Assembly (NCBI GenBank): GCA_030704615.1
Contig: CM060731.1
Span: forward strand, 69,790,756-69,854,755
Length of the DNA: 64,000 bases
Direction of reading: 5' to 3'
From: Takakia lepidozioides
Lineage: Eukaryota > Streptophyta > Takakiopsida > Takakiales > Takakiaceae
The notes under the pieces are model-generated. The model was given only the letters and a program-made list of their open reading frames with translations. It made no database searches and was not told the origin of the DNA. Below are positions 59,481 through 64,000 of the stretch, piece by piece (position 1 is the first letter of the stretch; each line of letters begins with the position of its first letter). The position numbers were made by a program, and so were the translations under genes.

Positions 59481-62358
59481 ATGCCGCGACTTCTGAAGCT
59501 GTCTCCTGGGAGCTCAAGGGACTCCTCTCTGGCTTCACATGGCACTGGTAAGGGGGGTCGGTCGATGGGTTCCTGGTCAGGTGTGTCGCCTGGCCAACTG
59601 GCTCCCTTTGTGCACATCTTGGGACTGGCGGCCATAATTTGCATGGTGGTGTGGACCGTCTACTATCGCGGTGGATTCGCCTTGACTGGAAGTGCTGTCT
59701 TCAATGTACGTGGTTCGATTCAACCCCAGTGTTTTGTTAGCTTTCCATTGCTTCTCAATTCGGTTGTTTGTAAGCTGTCATAGAGCTGGGAGGTAGTGCG
59801 AGGGTCTGTGACCCTGTTGTAGATTATTTGGAAGAATCTCCTGGAATTGAAGGGTCTTTTGATACTGGTACTCGATGATGATTGTTGGTGGTAAAATGGT
59901 ATGTCTGGTTCTACTTAAGGAGTAAGAAATTTCATGTGCTCGTAGCTGGCTGGCTGTGACATTGCATATGTTATCCGTATGCCTCGCTGGATGGCGAGGT
60001 CTTCCTGTGGTTTTTTCTCTAGTTAAGTCACAAATTGCACAGACTGGCCATGTCGGCCCGGTTGGGCTACAGCTGAATTGCTTAGGGGGGATTTTTAGTT
60101 CTTAGGATGGCTAATATGTGGTTATCAAAGAATGTCTTTGCTGGATGGCTCATATGTGGTTCATGCGAGTATGGAATGGAATTCATGCCTGGCCTTTTGT
60201 ATTTTAGGTTAGTAGAGATCAGCCAGGGACTCCTTAGCGGCTGGAGAATGCCTTACGGTAAAAACCTGGCAACTGACGCTAACAGAAGATGATCACTAGC
60301 ATTCAACTGGTGATGGGAATGAAAGCCAGATTGCTCTCCCTGTGCACTGTAGTGAAGATTGGGAAACTGTTCACAGAGTTGTTATTTCTCCATTTGTTTG
60401 CAATAGCTGTCTAGTTATTGAATTCCTCAACTCTAGTGGTGAAATGTCTGCTTAAGTTTGAGCTGATTGGTGCTTTGTAGTGTCGCAGATTCATCCAGTT
60501 CTAATGCTTGGAGGTTTCATCTTCATCTCTGGTGAAGGTAGGCTACCCTTTCTGATCTCATAGCATGCTGATGAAGTCATGTTGAGTTGAGGATCAAGAG
60601 ATACTTCTTTTCAGTCACAACATAGTTATGCTATCCTGCAGAGTGCAAGATCAGCTGACGACATTCTGACCTTCAGGGCTATGTTTGTTTTCATGCACAA
60701 TGGAAATACTGTAGCTGATGTCAGTCACTTTTGCTATGTGCAGCTATTTTAGCATTTAAGGTGTGTGGCGGGACCAAACAATTCAAGAAAGCAGTACACT
60801 TGTATCTTCAAGGGCTGGCTATTTTGTTGGCCGTGATTGGCATCCTGGCAGCTCTAAAGTTCCACAATGATAACAACATTCCCAATTTCTACAGCTTGCA
60901 CTCGTGGCTTGGCATTTTGACTGTACTTCTCTACTTTTTCCAGGTGACCCATGTCTTTCCTCTCCCCAACTATTAAAGCATTCCTCTGTTGAACTTGCTG
61001 TTCATTGCTAATGGTACTTCCATATTACTGTGGCACTTCGCAAAGTGATGGACAGTAAGGGATATGAGTATTACGGTAGGAGCTTCGGGGGCATATTATG
61101 CCAATTTTGAGGAGAATTATCTGGCAGAATTTTAGGGGCCAAGAGCTTCCTGCCACTGCTGAATCGGCAGTGGCTGCGAGGGAATGCAAAGGAACTCTGG
61201 GGATCCTCAGTTCTTAATGCCAGGGAACAGGCCACACGCGGTCCTTTTGCGGGGGTGCGGTACTGACATTTCCTTGTTGGCTTACCCTAACGGGCTTGAC
61301 CAAAATAGCTCTGCCAGCACCTTTAGGGCGTGGCCCGTTCTCTAGTACATTACCGCCATTCAAATTTATATTACTGGGGCACATTCTGGCTTGTGCTGCC
61401 GGTACTAGTCTATTACTTCCCCTCATCTAAACATGAAATTTGTGTTTGCCACCAGCTAGAGGGACATGATGCCGCTTGGCTCTGAGAGAACTACGGAAGT
61501 TTGATATTGGACTATTAAGGTTTATATCCTATGGGGTCAATGGGGACAAGACTGCAGAATCTGTGTAACCAAATAGCATTACACTTCGAAGCCCATTGGT
61601 CATTCCAACAGCTCCGGTTGCTTCACTGGGGTTAAATTATGCGTTTCAGGACCGAACAAGTCCTACAGCTTGGTCTTTTACTTGAGCTGTTATAACCACC
61701 ACCCATGGTTGGTCACTTTAAATCATAAATTTCCAGAGTCCATACTCAAAACATGGATCCAGGGTAATCAGGCCTCTGGGTCTGAGACACACTAAACTAA
61801 ATATCATACCTGGAAAGGGGACGTCATTGATTACGGCAGCCCCATACTGAGATTATCACCAAACCAGGAGGAATTGAAATCCCTACATGTCAATAGGTGC
61901 ATGGCTATGCCACTTTGAGAAGGGAAACCGTTACATTACAGTCTTCACCATATTGTCACATAAGTGTTTCTTTGAGCTCTATACTTGCAGAGAATGGGAG
62001 CTATCAGGTTGCAGATATACTGGATTTTGTGAACTGAATCTGTTGGGAGTTTTGTGTGCAGTGGGTGCTTGGGTTCATCACATTCTGGTATCCAGGCCTT
62101 GCGCATCCAACACGGAGAGAGCTGGTTCCATGGCACATTTTTTGTGGACTCGCAATGTACGTGTTAGCCCTAGTCAGTGTTGAGCTTGGGTTACTTGAGA
62201 AGCTTACATTTCTCCAAAAGGCAGGGGTTGGGATATGGTCAGATGAGGCTATGTTTGTAAACTATATTGGCCTTATGATTTTCGTCTTTGGGGTGGTTGT
62301 AATGTTGACGGCAATCATCCCCAACCCCAAGAAACAGGGAACTTCCAGAGCACTATAG
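59481..62358 (+). CDS. Cytochrome b561 (ascorbate-dependent transmembrane)
   Basis: Carries electrons from ascorbate across a membrane (tonoplast or endosomal in plants) to acceptors such as monodehydroascorbate or ferric iron. Exons: 59481-59705, 60489-60537, 60744-60943, 62062-62358; phases 0, 1, 0 agree; 256 aa. A Ser/Gly-rich N-tail precedes TM1 (FVHILGLAAIICMVVWTVYY). The four haem-ligand His are H77 (IHPVLMLGGF), H110 (KKAVHLYLQ), H144 (FYSLHSWLG) and H183 (VPWHIFCG), spaced 33, 34 and 39, as in the family. ALKFHNDNNIPNFYSLHSWL and FVNYIGLMIFVFGVVVML are also typical. The C-terminus is short and polar. The start is the first ATG in this frame; an upstream non-coding exon is possible. 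Intron 3 is 1.1 kb with nothing recognised. Confidence 0.93.
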
Positions 62359-63205
62359 CATACAAAATAGTCCACCATACGCTCTCAAGTGCTGATTTAA
62401 AGTCTGGAGAACTGAGAGATTGAAATCTAGTCCAGGAGCATTGCACTCGGAGCCAATGTAGCCAGATGATTTTGTAAAGGGATCATACACGCAGTCTTCC
62501 AGGACCAGCACTAAAATGTGCATATAGATGTGAAGCATCTTGACAGACGTTTGTTTTTGGCTGGAGAGGGAATCTCGAGCCACGCAGTTCAGGAGTTGAA
62601 TACTTGGAAGGACTTCCTGCCAGATATTGAAGGAACATGACCATAGTGTGGGGACTGGTGACATGACGCCCATTGTTGGGCCATGCTGTCTATGATGGCA
62701 TTGAATGTGGATTTGTCCTGAAAAGAGTAGATTTGTGACAACAAATTTCCCTACTCTAGCACACTGATTTGTTGTGATGAGACATGTCCATCTACTCTGA
62801 CTGATGGACACTAGTGGTGGTTAGTTAAGAGCCACATTAGGATATTCTTTTAGATCTGCAGGCTGGGCAAGAGAACAAGAAGACCTCCCTCTGAAGCTGC
62901 CAGTCCTCAGATACCCTTTGCTACTGACAAGTGTGGCACCGCCTCACAACAAAACAATTTGTGCAGATGCTTGCTGTGGCAGAAGGCAACCTTTTCTTTT
63001 GCATACGATAAAGAATGACCCAGAGAGATGATTCAAGTAAATTGAAGAGATGAAATAATGTGACATTTAACAACAGATATTGACTGCTGGCCATGCTTTA
63101 CCCAATATGTACATGCATACTTAAATGAAATGAAGTTGAGAATGGTCTACTAAAAGATGTACCTTAGCAAGGCTTCAACTTTGATTGTGGACCACCTCCT
63201 ATGTT
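62359..63205. other. 3' flank of cytochrome b561, nothing recognised
   Basis: A minus frame at 62353-62811 is open for 152 codons but overlaps the b561 3' UTR and carries no motif, so I do not call it. No RNA gene seen. Confidence 0.4.
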
Positions 63206-64000
63206 GCTTTGCTCTGAAATGTTTGTGACCAGAGGCCCTAGAGGGTCATATGGGGACATCTTGTGCATCATCACCAAACATGTATGTGGCCTATTTCGGA
63301 GGTATTCCACACATTTGCTGAATATTGTCACCATAATGACATCTCAAACTTGTAAAAGAGTGCCAAACATTCAACCTTGATCTGGGGTTTCGACGATTCA
63401 GAGCATCCTGGCAGATTTGACATAATCTATCTGGTCCGCATGCACGGAATTCATTGTCTAGCTATAGGGAGTAAGAAGAAATACGAAGAGGCTACAGATG
63501 AAGCCATAATAATGCATTTCTTCATGTTCTCTTTCCTCCTGCATTCTTTGGAACAGGTCACAGTTCACACTCCACTGATGAAAATGACCAATCGCCACTC
63601 ACGCTTGCAGCTGAGTGCAGGATAAGAATTTTCCCAAAGGCCTTGAGTGCAAGAGCACTCAGGAAGAGGGGAGGAGAAGACCCTTTCGCCACGTCGAGGA
63701 GCTGAATTAGCAGGTCCCCTCGTTCCATTTCTGCCCCCTACCAAACAGAGGATGCATATTAAGTGTAACTGTAGAAGGATTTTCCTGCAACAAATCGACT
63801 CGTCATTGCACTAGCAAATGTGTGTGTGTGACACAGAGGAGACAGAGAGACACGACAGAATCAGTGAAGGAAAAACAGACATTTGGTATATATTTTGCTA
63901 AGCCTCCCACAAAACTCTTTGGAAGGGAAGACTATGAAGTTGGCCAACACCTCCAGGAAAAAATCAAAAGCACCCTCCGAATCTGCAGATTGGTTCATCC
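63206..64000. repeat. Long direct repeat D, copy 2 (cut by the window end)
   Basis: Same order and orientation as 21115-22190. It holds GAGTGCCAAACATTC, TTCGACGATTCAGAGCATCC, CAGCTGAGTGCAGGATAAGA, AGGAGCTGAATTAGCAGGTC, CCATTTCTGCCCCCTACC and GGAAGGGAAGACTATGAAGT. The final bases on the minus strand read into a CRFGG motif equivalent to YRFGG near 22100. The copy continues beyond the window. Confidence 0.6.

Noticed and set aside
62353-62811. 152-codon minus frame after cytochrome b561
   Set aside because: Lies in the b561 3' UTR region and has no recognisable motif.

Overview
The window is nuclear DNA of a green plant, most probably a land plant. It has spliced genes with many short GT-AG introns, a cytosolic plant-type tRNA-Phe(GAA), plant-specific families (an RGXT-like GT77 xylosyltransferase, an ABI-like subunit of the SCAR/WAVE complex, an ASHR2-type SET/MYND protein) and a short CCCTAAA telomere-type tract. 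I cannot fix the lineage. The low gene density, abundant decayed repeats and sequence style would fit a non-seed plant (bryophyte, lycophyte or fern), but this is inference.

Left third (1-22 kb): mostly repeats and broken genes. It holds a LINE reverse-transcriptase relic at 4.7-5.2 kb and a segment present three times (6.2-7.9 kb minus; 10.0-11.7 kb plus; 16.5-17.5 kb plus) that carries decayed exons of one protein family. It also holds a strongly rearranged glutamine-dependent NAD+ synthetase pseudogene (11.7-15.6 kb), a 0.5-kb terminal-inverted-repeat element (15.8-16.3 kb) and part of a coiled-coil gene (19.0-20.3 kb). The NAD synthetase copy lacks most of its nitrilase half, has two exon-bearing tandem duplications, several frameshifts, and one exon lying inverted on the opposite strand.

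Centre and right (22-62 kb): tRNA-Phe at 22.28 kb, then nine protein genes. They are GT77 (-), CCA-adding enzyme (+), ribosomal protein eL19 (-), TMEM42-like membrane protein (+), aldo/keto reductase with a one-base frameshift (-), ABIL (+), TATA-binding protein TBP (-), ASHR2-like SET/MYND (+) and cytochrome b561 (+). The first eight alternate strand, giving four head-to-head pairs, some with very short shared promoter regions. TBP lacks its usual stop after Gln-Gln and reads on for 45 codons unless an unseen intron splits the stop. The last 0.8 kb repeats a segment at 21.1-22.2 kb.

The genes form no pathway; they are housekeeping functions: tRNA maturation, translation, transcription initiation, actin nucleation, cell-wall pectin synthesis and transmembrane electron transport. 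The unusual features are structural: short tandem duplications recurring through the window, the triplicated segment, and the in-place exon inversion. Exon limits were deduced by eye from splice sites, phase and recognised protein families.
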